Below the pieces are notes generated by a model. That model did not search any database and had not been told where the DNA came from. It worked only from the letters and a program-made list of their open reading frames with translations. A stretch of DNA of 64,000 nucleotides from an uncultured Paracoccus sp. (GTDB taxonomy: Bacteria > Pseudomonadota > Alphaproteobacteria > Rhodobacterales > Rhodobacteraceae): contig NZ_CALMYP010000032.1 of assembly GCF_937873615.1 (NCBI RefSeq), forward strand, positions 1 to 64,000, given 5' to 3'. The translations under genes were made by a program, and so were the position numbers. The stretch's first letter is position 1, and every line of letters starts with the position of its first letter. Shown piece by piece: positions 1 through 8,475 of this stretch.

Positions 1-1343
1 GCGGTTTCCTGCGTGACCATGCCGATCTGGCGGCGCAGGCTTTCCTGCGTGACCTTGCGGATATCCTGCCCGTCGATCCTGACCGCGCCCTGTTCGACAT
101 CGTAAAGCCGCAACAGCAGCGCCACCAAAGTCGACTTTCCCGCGCCCGAGGCGCCGACCAGACCGACCCTTTCACCGGGCCTGATGGTCAGGTCGATATC
201 GTAAACACCGCCCCGGCCATCCGTGCGACCATAGGAGAAGCTGACATTGTCAAAGCGAATTTCGCCATTCACCTCATGCAGGGGCAAGGCATCCGGCGCG
301 TCGATCAGCGACGGCGTGGGGGTGAGCGTCTCCATCCCGTCCTCGATCTCGCCGATGGATCCCCAGATGCCCATCAGCGCCATGCTCATCCAGCCTGTCA
401 TCTGCGAGAGACGCAGCGCGATTGCGCCGACGGCGGCAATATCGCCTGCGGTGGCGTTGCCCTGCTGCCATTGAAGGATCGCCATACCGATCAGAATGAC
501 CGGCAGCACGCCTGCCAGGGTCATCAGCGAAAACCGGAACCATGTCGAAACGACGCCGAAATCCACCGCACGCTCGCGAAAACCGGCCATGGCCGACAGG
601 GCGGCGCGGTCCTCATGCTCGGCATGGGCGAAAAGCTTCACGGTCTTGATATTGGTGATCGTGTCGACGACCTGCCCCGTGACCGCCGCCCTGGCCGAGG
701 CGCGCGCCGCCGAGCGGCTGCGGATCTTCGGCAGGAAATAGCGGATCAGCCCGCCATAACATGCCAGCCAGACGATCAGCAGCACCGCACCCCAGGCGTC
801 GATGGACAGAAGGAACGCAGCAGAGCCGATGATCGCCGCCAGCCCGAAGGCGACGATGTTCACCATCTCGCCGGCGACATCGGTGATGGCGCGCGCGGTC
901 TGCATCTGCTTTTGCGCCAGCCGCCCGGCGAAGTCGTTGTCGAAGAAGCTGACCGACTGGCCCATGGTCCAGCGATGCAGCCGCGACAGCACCAGAGGCA
1001 GGATATTCGGACCGATGATGACATTCGACGAGGCGGTCGAAAGCCCGAGGATCAGCGGCCTGATGACCAGAAAGAACAGAACGAAGCCAAGGATCACCGG
1101 CCAGCTGTCCTGCCAGATCGTGCCGGGACTGCCGCCGGTCACGGCGTCGATCACGGAACCCAGAAGCGTGGCCGAGACGACATCCGCCGCCCCGCTGCCC
1201 ACCGAGGCAAGCGTCGCAATCGACAGGCCCCGGCCCGAGCCTTTCAGCGCCCAGCCGATGAAGCGCAGCAGCGTTTGCGGGGGTGGCCCCTCGGCCGGAC
1301 GGAAGGCGTCGATCTGACGGGCGAAGACGGAATGAAGGCTCAT
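1..1343 (-). CDS. ABC exporter, fused membrane and ATPase domains (C-terminus outside window)
   Basis: Partial gene: the start is present but the 3' end runs off the window, leaving 447 codons. The visible protein has a six-helix ABC-exporter membrane domain (about residues 25-310) followed by a nucleotide-binding domain. Its Walker A motif GASGAGKST lies near residues 396-404, and a Q-loop (QIGMVTQE) sits at the cut end. This is the MsbA/multidrug-lipid half-transporter architecture, which works as a homodimer in the inner membrane. The ATG overlaps the TGA of the cca gene (ATGA), so it is the last visible member of a coupled run hslO-nudix-cca-ABC. The substrate cannot be read from the sequence. 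The signature and Walker B motifs lie outside the window. Confidence 0.88.
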   Translation of the reverse strand, partial: MSLHSVFARQIDAFRPAEGPPPQTLLRFIGWALKGSGRGLSIATLASVGSGAADVVSATLLGSVIDAVTGGSPGTIWQDSWPVILGFVLFFLVIRPLILGLSTASSNVIIGPNILPLVLSRLHRWTMGQSVSFFDNDFAGRLAQKQMQTARAITDVAGEMVNIVAFGLAAIIGSAAFLLSIDAWGAVLLIVWLACYGGLIRYFLPKIRSRSAARASARAAVTGQVVDTITNIKTVKLFAHAEHEDRAALSAMAGFRERAVDFGVVSTWFRFSLMTLAGVLPVILIGMAILQWQQGNATAGDIAAVGAIALRLSQMTGWMSMALMGIWGSIGEIEDGMETLTPTPSLIDAPDALPLHEVNGEIRFDNVSFSYGRTDGRGGVYDIDLTIRPGERVGLVGASGAGKSTLVALLLRLYDVEQGAVRIDGQDIRKVTQESLRRQIGMVTQET

Positions 1344-2500
1344 CCTGTTGGTCCGCCTGCGTCTTTCGCGGCGGCGATCAGGACGTCACGCGAAGCCGAA
1401 AAGCCCGATCCGATCCAAAGCGCTTCCGCAGCCTTCAACCCGCGCCCGAGCGCCGGGCCTTCCAGATCGGGCATAAGGTCGGCAGCACCGACGGGCAGCG
1501 GGCTGTCTGCCCCCTTGTGAACCTGCATCGGCCAATCGGCGGGCAGGTCTTCGCCGCGCGCCAGCCGGATCAGCGCGGCGTCACGGCCGAGTTCGACCCC
1601 GTAGCGAAAGCCGGCCTCGGCCGGGGAAAGCGTGCTCGCCTTGGTCAGGGCGTCCAGATGCGTGGCCTCGGATCGCGACAGGCGCAGGGGTTTCGCGGCC
1701 CCTTCGGGCAGGATCAGCGACAGGCGGCGGCGCCAGTCCGGCGCGGCCTCGGACGCCCGTTCCGCCGCCACGAGCGCGGCGAGGTCCGCCGCATCCGCAT
1801 CCGGCAGGATCAGCGCCAGCACCCCGGTTTCGGCCATCAAAGCCATGGCCGGCGAAGGGTCGGGCGCGGCCAGAAGCTTGCGCATCTCGGCCCCGATCCG
1901 CTCAGCCGAGACACGCGGCAGGCCGGATTTTTCCGCCGAGATCGCCTCGATGGTGCCGGGGGCGCTCGATTGGGCATACCAGGCGAGGAAGCGGAAGAAA
2001 CGCAGGATGCGCAGGTAATCCTCGCGGATGCGGGCCGTGGGATCGCCGACGAAGCGCAGCACCCGGCGGCGCAGATCGGGCCAGCCCCCGACCGGGTCCA
2101 GCACCTCGCCCGAGGCGGTCGCGTAAAGTGCGTTCATGGTGAAATCGCGCCGCGCCGCGTCCTCCTCGATCCGGTCCGAGAAGGCGACGGTGGCATTGCG
2201 GCCATCGGTTTCGACATCGCGGCGAAAGGTGGTGATCTCGAAGGGGATGCCGCCCGAGACCACGGTGACGGTGCCATGCTCGATCCCGGTCGGGATGGAT
2301 TTCAACCCCGCCGCCGCCGCCAGTTCGACGACGCGTTCGGGCCGGGCATCGGTCGCGATATCGATATCGCCGATGGGCTGGCCCAGCACCGCATTGCGCA
2401 CCGCGCCACCGACGATCAGCGCCCGGTGACCGCCGCTGTCCAGCATGGCCAGAACCCGGCCCAATCCCGGATCGCCCGGAAATCCGCCCGGAATCCTCAT
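1340..2500 (-). CDS. cca: CCA tRNA nucleotidyltransferase / poly(A) polymerase family protein
   Basis: 386 aa. Class II nucleotidyltransferase fold: GGAVRNAVLG at residues 31-40 is followed by the metal-binding GDIDIATDA (Asp45, Asp47), and RRDFTMNALY at 117-126 is the class II template-arginine region. The family adds or repairs the 3' CCA of tRNAs without a nucleic-acid template, in the cytoplasm. It overlaps its upstream neighbour (Nudix gene) and its downstream neighbour (ABC exporter) by four bases each, which suggests translational coupling. Poly(A) polymerase activity cannot be excluded from sequence, but the absence of a PcnB-style basic C-terminus favours the tRNA enzyme. Confidence 0.9.
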   Translation of the reverse strand: MRIPGGFPGDPGLGRVLAMLDSGGHRALIVGGAVRNAVLGQPIGDIDIATDARPERVVELAAAAGLKSIPTGIEHGTVTVVSGGIPFEITTFRRDVETDGRNATVAFSDRIEEDAARRDFTMNALYATASGEVLDPVGGWPDLRRRVLRFVGDPTARIREDYLRILRFFRFLAWYAQSSAPGTIEAISAEKSGLPRVSAERIGAEMRKLLAAPDPSPAMALMAETGVLALILPDADAADLAALVAAERASEAAPDWRRRLSLILPEGAAKPLRLSRSEATHLDALTKASTLSPAEAGFRYGVELGRDAALIRLARGEDLPADWPMQVHKGADSPLPVGAADLMPDLEGPALGRGLKAAEALWIGSGFSASRDVLIAAAKDAGGPTG

Positions 2501-3168
2501 GCCGACAGCCTTTCGGCCAGTCCCATCAGGATCCGCGCCGTGGCCCCCCAGAGGTAATAGGGTCCGTAAGGCGCGACGCGGTAGGCCCGCCAGCTGTCGC
2601 GCCAGATCCGGCCTTCCAGCCGGTAATGGGCCGGGTTGGCGACATGGGCGAAAGGCAGCGTGAAGACCTCGGCCACTTCGCCCGGCTCGGCCACCGGGGT
2701 GAAGGGGCCGCGAATGACGGCGATGACCGGGGTGACGCTGAATTGGGTGACGGTGCGATGCGGCGGCAGGGTGCCGATCAGCGTGACCTGGGCCGGATCC
2801 AGCGCGATCTCCTCGTGTGCCTCGCGCAGGGCGGCGGCGATGACATCGGCATCGGTCGGGTCGAGCTTGCCGCCGGGCAGCGCGATCTGGCCCGGATGAT
2901 GGCGCATCGTCGCCGCCCGCTTGGTCAGGTAAAGCCGGCCATCATCCTCGTGAAAGGCCGCCAGAACGCCGGCATCGCGCAGCGGCAGGGCTGGCGGCAC
3001 AATCTCGGGATTGGTATCGAAATCAGAGCTGGGGCCGGTTTGCGCCTGCACCGCCGCCGTCAGCCGGTCGATCAGGTTCTGACCGGACGCCCCGGCCACG
3101 CCCGAAGGGGCCGCGCGCAATGGCGGCCCCTCTGCCATGGCCGGGAAAGGTCCGGCGCGCCCTGTCAT
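2497..3168 (-). CDS. Nudix hydrolase, probable CoA pyrophosphatase
   Basis: 223 aa. The Nudix box is GGKLDPTDAD followed by REAHEEIAL (about residues 99-123). Just before it is LTKRAATMRHHPGQIALPGG, the extended motif typical of the NudL/PCD1 CoA diphosphatase subfamily, which cleaves CoA to 3',5'-ADP and phosphopantetheine. The first 60 residues are a low-complexity Ala/Gly/Pro lead-in, so an internal start is possible. The annotated ATG is kept because it overlaps the hslO stop (ATGA). It sits between hslO and cca in a tightly overlapping run. Confidence 0.85.
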   Translation of the reverse strand: MTGRAGPFPAMAEGPPLRAAPSGVAGASGQNLIDRLTAAVQAQTGPSSDFDTNPEIVPPALPLRDAGVLAAFHEDDGRLYLTKRAATMRHHPGQIALPGGKLDPTDADVIAAALREAHEEIALDPAQVTLIGTLPPHRTVTQFSVTPVIAVIRGPFTPVAEPGEVAEVFTLPFAHVANPAHYRLEGRIWRDSWRAYRVAPYGPYYLWGATARILMGLAERLSA

Positions 3169-4181
3169 TCGGCTGCCCTGGCCTCGGTCAGCGGTGTGCC
3201 ATCGGCATCATGCGTCGCCTCGAACCCCAGCGAGCGCGGGTCGAGCTCGTAATGCGCGCCGCAGAACTGGCAATCCGCCGTGACCTTGCCGTCCTCGGTG
3301 GTCATATGGCCGATATCCTTCTGCGAATAGATCGAGAGCGTGCCACGCACCTTCTCCTCGCTGCAGGAGCAGCCGAATTCGACGCGCTGCGGGTCGAAGA
3401 CGCGCGGCTCTTCCTCGTGGAAAAGGCGGACCAGCAGATCGGTCGGGGCGACGCTGGGGCCGACAAGCTCCATCTGCTCGACCGTGGACAGCAGATGATT
3501 GGCGCGGGTCCAATCCTCGGATTCGACGCCTTGCAGGATATCGGCGGCCTCGACCAGCCCGGCCTCGCCGCTGCCGCCTTCGCCCTGCGCGGGTTGGGCC
3601 GGCAAGGTTTGCAGCATGATGCCGCCGGCGCGCCAGCCGGCTTTCTGGCCGGGCAGGATGGATTCGCCATAGGAGAGCGCGAAACTGCTGGGCAATTGTT
3701 CCGATTGGGCGAAATAGGTGCCGGCACAGGCCGAAAGCGAGCCGCCGGCCAGCGGGGTGATGCCCTGATAGGGCTGACTGCCCGGCCCCTGGTCGATCAG
3801 GATGGCGAAATAGCCTTCGCCGATCTGGTCGAAATGCGGGGCATCGTTCAGCCTTTCGGCATCGAAACTGGCCCAGGCGCGGATGCGGGCCGGTGCGCCC
3901 TCGGACTCGGGGGCATAGTAATCGGCGGCGACAGTGCGGATGGCACCCTTGCCGCGCACCTGCAGCGACAGCTTCCAGCGCAGCTTGATCGTCGGGCCGA
4001 TCAGCGCGGTCAGCAGCGCCAGTTCGGCCACCGCAGCAGCGACCGGGGCGGGATAGTCGTGGCGGGACAGGATATGTTCCAACACGCCGTCCAGCCGCAC
4101 GATCCGGCCACGAATGGCGGATCGGTCAAGCTGGAACGGCAGGACCGTATCGTCCCAGGCGATCTGGTTGATCTGGGTCAT
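3165..4181 (-). CDS. hslO: Hsp33 family redox-regulated molecular chaperone
   Basis: 338 aa. The N-terminal Hsp33 substrate-binding domain is followed by the redox switch, a CxC (CSC near residue 271) and CxxC (CQFC near residue 304) zinc site. In this family, oxidation releases zinc and activates holdase activity in the cytoplasm. The spacing between the two cysteine pairs is about 30 residues, as in known Hsp33 proteins. It is the first gene of the run hslO-nudix-cca-ABC exporter, all joined by ATGA overlaps. About 170 bases of non-coding DNA separate it from the sulfotransferase gene on the same strand. Confidence 0.93.
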   Translation of the reverse strand: MTQINQIAWDDTVLPFQLDRSAIRGRIVRLDGVLEHILSRHDYPAPVAAAVAELALLTALIGPTIKLRWKLSLQVRGKGAIRTVAADYYAPESEGAPARIRAWASFDAERLNDAPHFDQIGEGYFAILIDQGPGSQPYQGITPLAGGSLSACAGTYFAQSEQLPSSFALSYGESILPGQKAGWRAGGIMLQTLPAQPAQGEGGSGEAGLVEAADILQGVESEDWTRANHLLSTVEQMELVGPSVAPTDLLVRLFHEEEPRVFDPQRVEFGCSCSEEKVRGTLSIYSQKDIGHMTTEDGKVTADCQFCGAHYELDPRSLGFEATHDADGTPLTEARAAE

Positions 4182-4350
4182 GCGTTACCTTCGGATGTTT
4201 CGGCGCCGGCTTGGCGCGTGTCAGGCACCAATATAGGGCAGTCGGCGGCGATCCCAAGGGGGCACGATTCCGGGCCGGATGAGTTGGAGTGCGAAGGCCG
4301 AGATCGGAACTGTGACCATGCGTCGTCGCGAAAGCAGACCGGCTTCGAGG

Positions 4351-5742
4351 TCAGGGCCGGTTGGGAAAGCCGAAATGCACATAGTCCCGCTGATAGGCGG
4401 CACGCGCGGCCTGCTGCAACTCTCGGTCATTCAGGAAATCCGGCATCGGTTCCGGTTCCGGCAATTGGGCCGGGGGCTGGCCCACCGCTGTCGCCAACCA
4501 GCCCAGATCGCGTTCCAACGTGTCTTCCCGCAGCACCATATCGGGCAACAGAAAGCGCGAGAACCCGGACAGAACCTCGGTCTGGCTGGCCCAGATCGGC
4601 AGGACCGGCAGGCTGACCTGACCATTCAGGCTGCGGCGCAGAAAATCCAGAAACTCGGCAAAAATCCTGGCTTGCTCGTCGGGACCAAGCGCGAAAAGCG
4701 CCTCGTCCGGGGGCAGCGCCACGCGATTCATGTCGCGCAATTGCTGGCGCAGCGCAGCCGGGGCACCGCCGAGCAGATGGGTGAAGGCGACCCAGGCCCG
4801 CCGCAACGGGTGACGAAGCACAGTGAAGCTGCGACGGTTCGGGTGCTTGCGCAGCCAGGCACGCAGGCTGTTCTGGGTGTGATTTCCGCCAGCCTCACCG
4901 CCCACTGCCGCAAGCCAGGCCTCTACCAGATCGCTCGGCCCTCCGCGCACGGGCATGAACAGCAGGCCGCCGCCCGCCTCGGTCGTGATGAAGCTGGGAA
5001 CGGCCGGACCCCGGCGCGGCTCGAATGTCGGGATGCGCGAGAGCTGGAAAGGATCGAGCCGCGCCAGATCACCGCGCATCTCGTCGAAATTGCTGACCTT
5101 CTCCGTCATTTCGCGTGGGTTCTGAGGCACCTGATCGGAGGCGGTGCCGACCTCCTCCAGATCGGTTCTGCCCAGCCAGTGCAGCAGGCCGGTCATCACC
5201 TTGCTGTCGCGCAGATCGTCATAGTTCAGCCAGTAGGCCGCTTGCCCCGAAGTCTGAAGCTCGTGCAGCACCCGGCCCTGAAACGCCTGAATCTGCGCCA
5301 ATGTCTCGCGAAACGCGGCACCATCATAGGTAATGGCAGCGGGAATCGGGGTCTCGGTCTCGTTCAGCTTCCACTGGTTGGTCTGCCAGGCAAGCTCGGT
5401 CGAGACATAGCTATCGACGGGGTTGCGGGTCAGGATGATCTTGGCGCAGCGCCGATTGGCCATGATGGCATCAAAGACGCGCGGGTCGTGATCGTGGAAA
5501 TAGCGGAAGCCCGACAGGTGATCCGCGCGCGAGGTGATGGCGTCGAGAAGGCGCAGGGGATCGGCCTCTCGCTCGGCCATGGTGACGCCGCGGATCTGGT
5601 CGGTGCCGTGCCAGCCCAGCATATAGGGATTGAAGGCCTCGCCGAAGCAGGTGACACGCTTGATCGCGTTCAGCGTCGCTTCCAGCAGGTTCGAGCCGGT
5701 GCGCATTTCCGCGAAGATGACGAAGCTGTTGAAGTCAGACAT
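4351..5742 (-). CDS. Sulfotransferase of the NodH/Stf0 type, with a second degenerate module
   Basis: 463 aa. The N-terminus FAEMRTGSNLLEATLN (about residues 9-24) matches the 5'-phosphosulfate-binding loop of Stf0/NodH sulfotransferases. LTRNPVDSYVS (near residue 100) resembles the 3'-phosphate-binding segment. These enzymes transfer sulfate from PAPS to carbohydrate hydroxyls. The C-terminal half contains VLRHPLRRAWVAF (near residue 300), which looks like a second 3'-phosphate-binding segment without a clear partner loop. This may be a degenerate duplicated module (inference). It overlaps the upstream GT14 gene by eight bases and is the last gene of the polysaccharide block. With cysQ in the same block, it implies a sulfated surface glycan. 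The acceptor is unknown. Confidence 0.82.
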   Translation of the reverse strand: MSDFNSFVIFAEMRTGSNLLEATLNAIKRVTCFGEAFNPYMLGWHGTDQIRGVTMAEREADPLRLLDAITSRADHLSGFRYFHDHDPRVFDAIMANRRCAKIILTRNPVDSYVSTELAWQTNQWKLNETETPIPAAITYDGAAFRETLAQIQAFQGRVLHELQTSGQAAYWLNYDDLRDSKVMTGLLHWLGRTDLEEVGTASDQVPQNPREMTEKVSNFDEMRGDLARLDPFQLSRIPTFEPRRGPAVPSFITTEAGGGLLFMPVRGGPSDLVEAWLAAVGGEAGGNHTQNSLRAWLRKHPNRRSFTVLRHPLRRAWVAFTHLLGGAPAALRQQLRDMNRVALPPDEALFALGPDEQARIFAEFLDFLRRSLNGQVSLPVLPIWASQTEVLSGFSRFLLPDMVLREDTLERDLGWLATAVGQPPAQLPEPEPMPDFLNDRELQQAARAAYQRDYVHFGFPNRP

Positions 5743-7420
5743 TCCATTCCTGCTCAGAGCGGGTGGCCGGGAAATCCCCCATCAGGCGCGGTTTCAGCCC
5801 GGCATTGCGCAATCTTTGCAGGAAACGGCCGATCTGTTCCAGATCGCGTTGCGGTGGCGGCTCGTCATAAAGCGGCCACATGCCCGAGGCAGAGTTCAGG
5901 TCGCGGACCACGCGTTGCAGGATCGCACCGGGGCGGGCGGCGAAATCCGACAGCTCCCAGATCTCGACATTCGCCTTGACCCAGACCGAACGCAGGACGC
6001 GAAGTTGCACCAGTTCGATCCGCTGCAAGCGCGCTGCGATGCGGCGAATGTCATCGAATGGCATGTCGGAATGCATCAGCGGCACCACCCATGCGCCGGT
6101 AATCACGCGGATCCTGGCATTCGGATCGGTGACCATGAACCAGTTCAACTCCTGACTGTCGCGGGGGCTGAACTGGAAGACCTGCGGCCGCTCGGAGATG
6201 CGGATGAGACTGGTGAGAAAGCCGAAAGCATCGTAATCGCGGCTTTCGGGAAAGGGCGACAGACCGCCCGGCCCGATGGCGGGCCGGCCCGCAAATTCCG
6301 CGCCTTCGGGGGCGAAGAGATGGCCATGGACATCGGCATCCACCCGCGATTGGAGCCAGTTCTCGAAGGTTGGGAACAGGTCGGTGAAGCCTTGCAGGAC
6401 GGCATAGGGTTCAGCTGTCTTGCCGTTTTCACGGTCCTTCAGCGGGAACCGGCTTTGCATATACAGCCCGGGCCGACCTAGACGGCGGCGCGCGACTGTC
6501 GCGCCGATGACCCGCTCGATCCGGGCGGGGTCGGGTTCATCGCGCCTGTGGCCTGGGCCGGCATCTTCGGGGAAGCGCGCGAACAGGTCCTTCGCGCCGG
6601 GCCAGACCTTGCGCGCGACGAAGCAACGCGAACCTGCCAGAATGTCGGCATGATCGCCATAAAGGTTATAGGGCTTCCCCTGATCGTCAAAGCTCGACAG
6701 CGTCAGCGAGCGGCTTTCGATCCGCATCGAGTGCTTGCGGCAGAGGGATTGGAAATAGCTCTCGTCAGGAATCCAGGTCCAGCGGAAGAAGCGATCGAGT
6801 TGTTCGCGCTGTGGATCATCGAAGATACGGGTCAGTGTCGCCCGCGTCAGGCACCACCATTGAGAGCCGAGATGCGGGCCGATCCCCTCGGGCATCTTGC
6901 GTTTCAAACCCAACTTCCGCTGGAGCGCGACGGTCCAATCGAACAGCCGACGGTTCTTTCGCCATGAGAACGGGAAATAGAACTGGAACCGCTCGATATT
7001 CAGGCCGCCCACGGTCCAACCCACGTCGCGGGCGCTGACGCTTTCGATGAAATCCACCTCGGGATGGCGGCCAAGATAGTCGCAAAGCTCCGGAATCGGG
7101 CGCAGCGGCAGACAACTGCCGGACGCAACGAAGACATGGCTGACATCATCGAAGCGGTCCAGCAGCGTGCGGGCCGCAGCCCGCGTCGCTTCGACCATCG
7201 AAAACATGCCCCAATCGCATTTTTGCCGGTCGACCCAAACGATATCGCCCAGATCGGCCAGCTTGTCGCGCATGGCCTGATAATCCGCTTCGGCGGTGCG
7301 CCGGTCGACATGGATCGCGACTGCGGCGCCGCCCTCGTGCCAGGTGCGCACCATGTCGGCAGCGACCTGCAATTCGTCGTGACAAAGGAAAGCGACGCCG
7401 ATCCGGACCACGCCGCTCAT
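5735..7420 (-). CDS. Core-2/I-branching type glycosyltransferase (GT14-like) with C-terminal extension
   Basis: 561 aa from the ATG that overlaps the upstream GT2 stop (ATGA at 7417-7420). An in-frame start 16 codons earlier lies inside that gene and is less likely. Residues 1 to about 260 resemble bacterial core-2/I-branching beta-N-acetylglucosaminyl- or xylosyltransferases: an early GVAFLCHDELQVAAD, FVASGSCLPLRP, and SQWWCLTRATL segments. The remaining 300 residues have no catalytic motif that I recognise. I believe they correspond to the DUF5928-type extension seen with this family in Rhodobacteraceae. The product is probably cytoplasmic and adds a sugar branch to the glycan made by this block. 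Donor and linkage are unknown. It is coupled to the GT2 upstream and the sulfotransferase downstream. Confidence 0.8.
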   Translation of the reverse strand: MSGVVRIGVAFLCHDELQVAADMVRTWHEGGAAVAIHVDRRTAEADYQAMRDKLADLGDIVWVDRQKCDWGMFSMVEATRAAARTLLDRFDDVSHVFVASGSCLPLRPIPELCDYLGRHPEVDFIESVSARDVGWTVGGLNIERFQFYFPFSWRKNRRLFDWTVALQRKLGLKRKMPEGIGPHLGSQWWCLTRATLTRIFDDPQREQLDRFFRWTWIPDESYFQSLCRKHSMRIESRSLTLSSFDDQGKPYNLYGDHADILAGSRCFVARKVWPGAKDLFARFPEDAGPGHRRDEPDPARIERVIGATVARRRLGRPGLYMQSRFPLKDRENGKTAEPYAVLQGFTDLFPTFENWLQSRVDADVHGHLFAPEGAEFAGRPAIGPGGLSPFPESRDYDAFGFLTSLIRISERPQVFQFSPRDSQELNWFMVTDPNARIRVITGAWVVPLMHSDMPFDDIRRIAARLQRIELVQLRVLRSVWVKANVEIWELSDFAARPGAILQRVVRDLNSASGMWPLYDEPPPQRDLEQIGRFLQRLRNAGLKPRLMGDFPATRSEQEWNV

Positions 7421-8442
7421 GCCCAGTTCCCCTGCGAGATCAGGCCCAACTCCTGCAACTGCCGCCAATCCTCATAGCAGCGCGATTCTTCGGTCCAGAG
7501 GATCATGTCGTCCTCCATTCCGGCTGAATAGGCACGGTATTCCTGGCTGTCGGCGTAGTGCTCGCCCCGGACCATCTCTTCGCTCGATTTCTCGATGAAG
7601 GTGGACAGGAACTTGGCATGAAGCAGGACACCGGAAATCCTTTCGCCGCCCTCCTCGTCATAGACGATGTTCAAGGCACGCGGCAGCGCCATATGGGTCG
7701 AGGAGATATAGGCATAATGACGGCGCCACCGAACCAGCGGAATCTTGTTCAGCGCCGGCGCAAGCTTCGGATCGCGGGCAAAGAAGCTGCGCGCGCGCGG
7801 GCCGCCCTGTATCCACAGATTGCCATATTGGCCATTCTTGTGGATCATGTAATTCGCCGGATCGAACCAGCAGGCGATCTCCATCGGGTTCATGCCCGGA
7901 CGATAGGGCTGATCGCCGATCCGACCTTCGGGATAGACATCCAGCAGCATCGCCGAAAACGATCTGATCCGCGAGGTATCCATCCATTGCGTCAGCGCCT
8001 TCAGGGGCCGCGTATCGCAATGCGGATAGACCAGGAATTCATCGGGATCCACCGTCAGGCACCAGTTGCCGGTGCCATAGCGGAACAGCAGCCAGTTCAG
8101 CCAATCCATGCCAAAGCGCGAGGCCTTGTAGCTGCCTTTCGCCTGCCAGAGCGACACATCCTCTTGCTGCAACAGGTATTCACGGCTGCCATCGTCCGAG
8201 CCGTTATCGACGATCAGGAAATGGTCGATGCCCATGTCGCGATAGTAACTGAGGAAAAACGGCAACCGGACCCGCTCATTCCTCAAGGTGACGAAACACA
8301 GATTCGCGTTCTTCGTGGGCTTTGCCAGCCGGACATTCACCGGCACGACCCCACGACGACGCCGGATCGCGCGGCCAAGATACCATTGCCGCGTCGCCCG
8401 CAATTTGAGGGCATTCCAACTTGACCGAATTCCCAAACGCAC
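7417..8442 (-). CDS. Glycosyltransferase family 2 protein (GT92-like)
   Basis: 341 aa with a GTG start. After a short basic N-terminus the protein reads FVTLRNERVRLPFFLSYYRD, then FLIVDNGSDDGSREYL (about residues 76-92) and LTVDPDEFLVYP, where DPDEF carries the DxD nucleotide-sugar/metal motif. This is the Glyco_tranf_2_4/GT92-like arrangement. A hydrophobic membrane anchor is not evident, so it is likely cytoplasmic or peripheral. Its TGA overlaps the ATG of the GT14-like gene, and 33 bases separate it from the GT4 gene upstream. Its base composition looks slightly lower in GC than the flanking housekeeping genes, as is common for surface-glycan genes. Sugar specificity is unknown. Confidence 0.82.
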   Translation of the reverse strand: MRLGIRSSWNALKLRATRQWYLGRAIRRRRGVVPVNVRLAKPTKNANLCFVTLRNERVRLPFFLSYYRDMGIDHFLIVDNGSDDGSREYLLQQEDVSLWQAKGSYKASRFGMDWLNWLLFRYGTGNWCLTVDPDEFLVYPHCDTRPLKALTQWMDTSRIRSFSAMLLDVYPEGRIGDQPYRPGMNPMEIACWFDPANYMIHKNGQYGNLWIQGGPRARSFFARDPKLAPALNKIPLVRWRRHYAYISSTHMALPRALNIVYDEEGGERISGVLLHAKFLSTFIEKSSEEMVRGEHYADSQEYRAYSAGMEDDMILWTEESRCYEDWRQLQELGLISQGNWA

Positions 8443-8475
8443 CAGTGACGATCAGACCTTTATTAAATCTGCATT

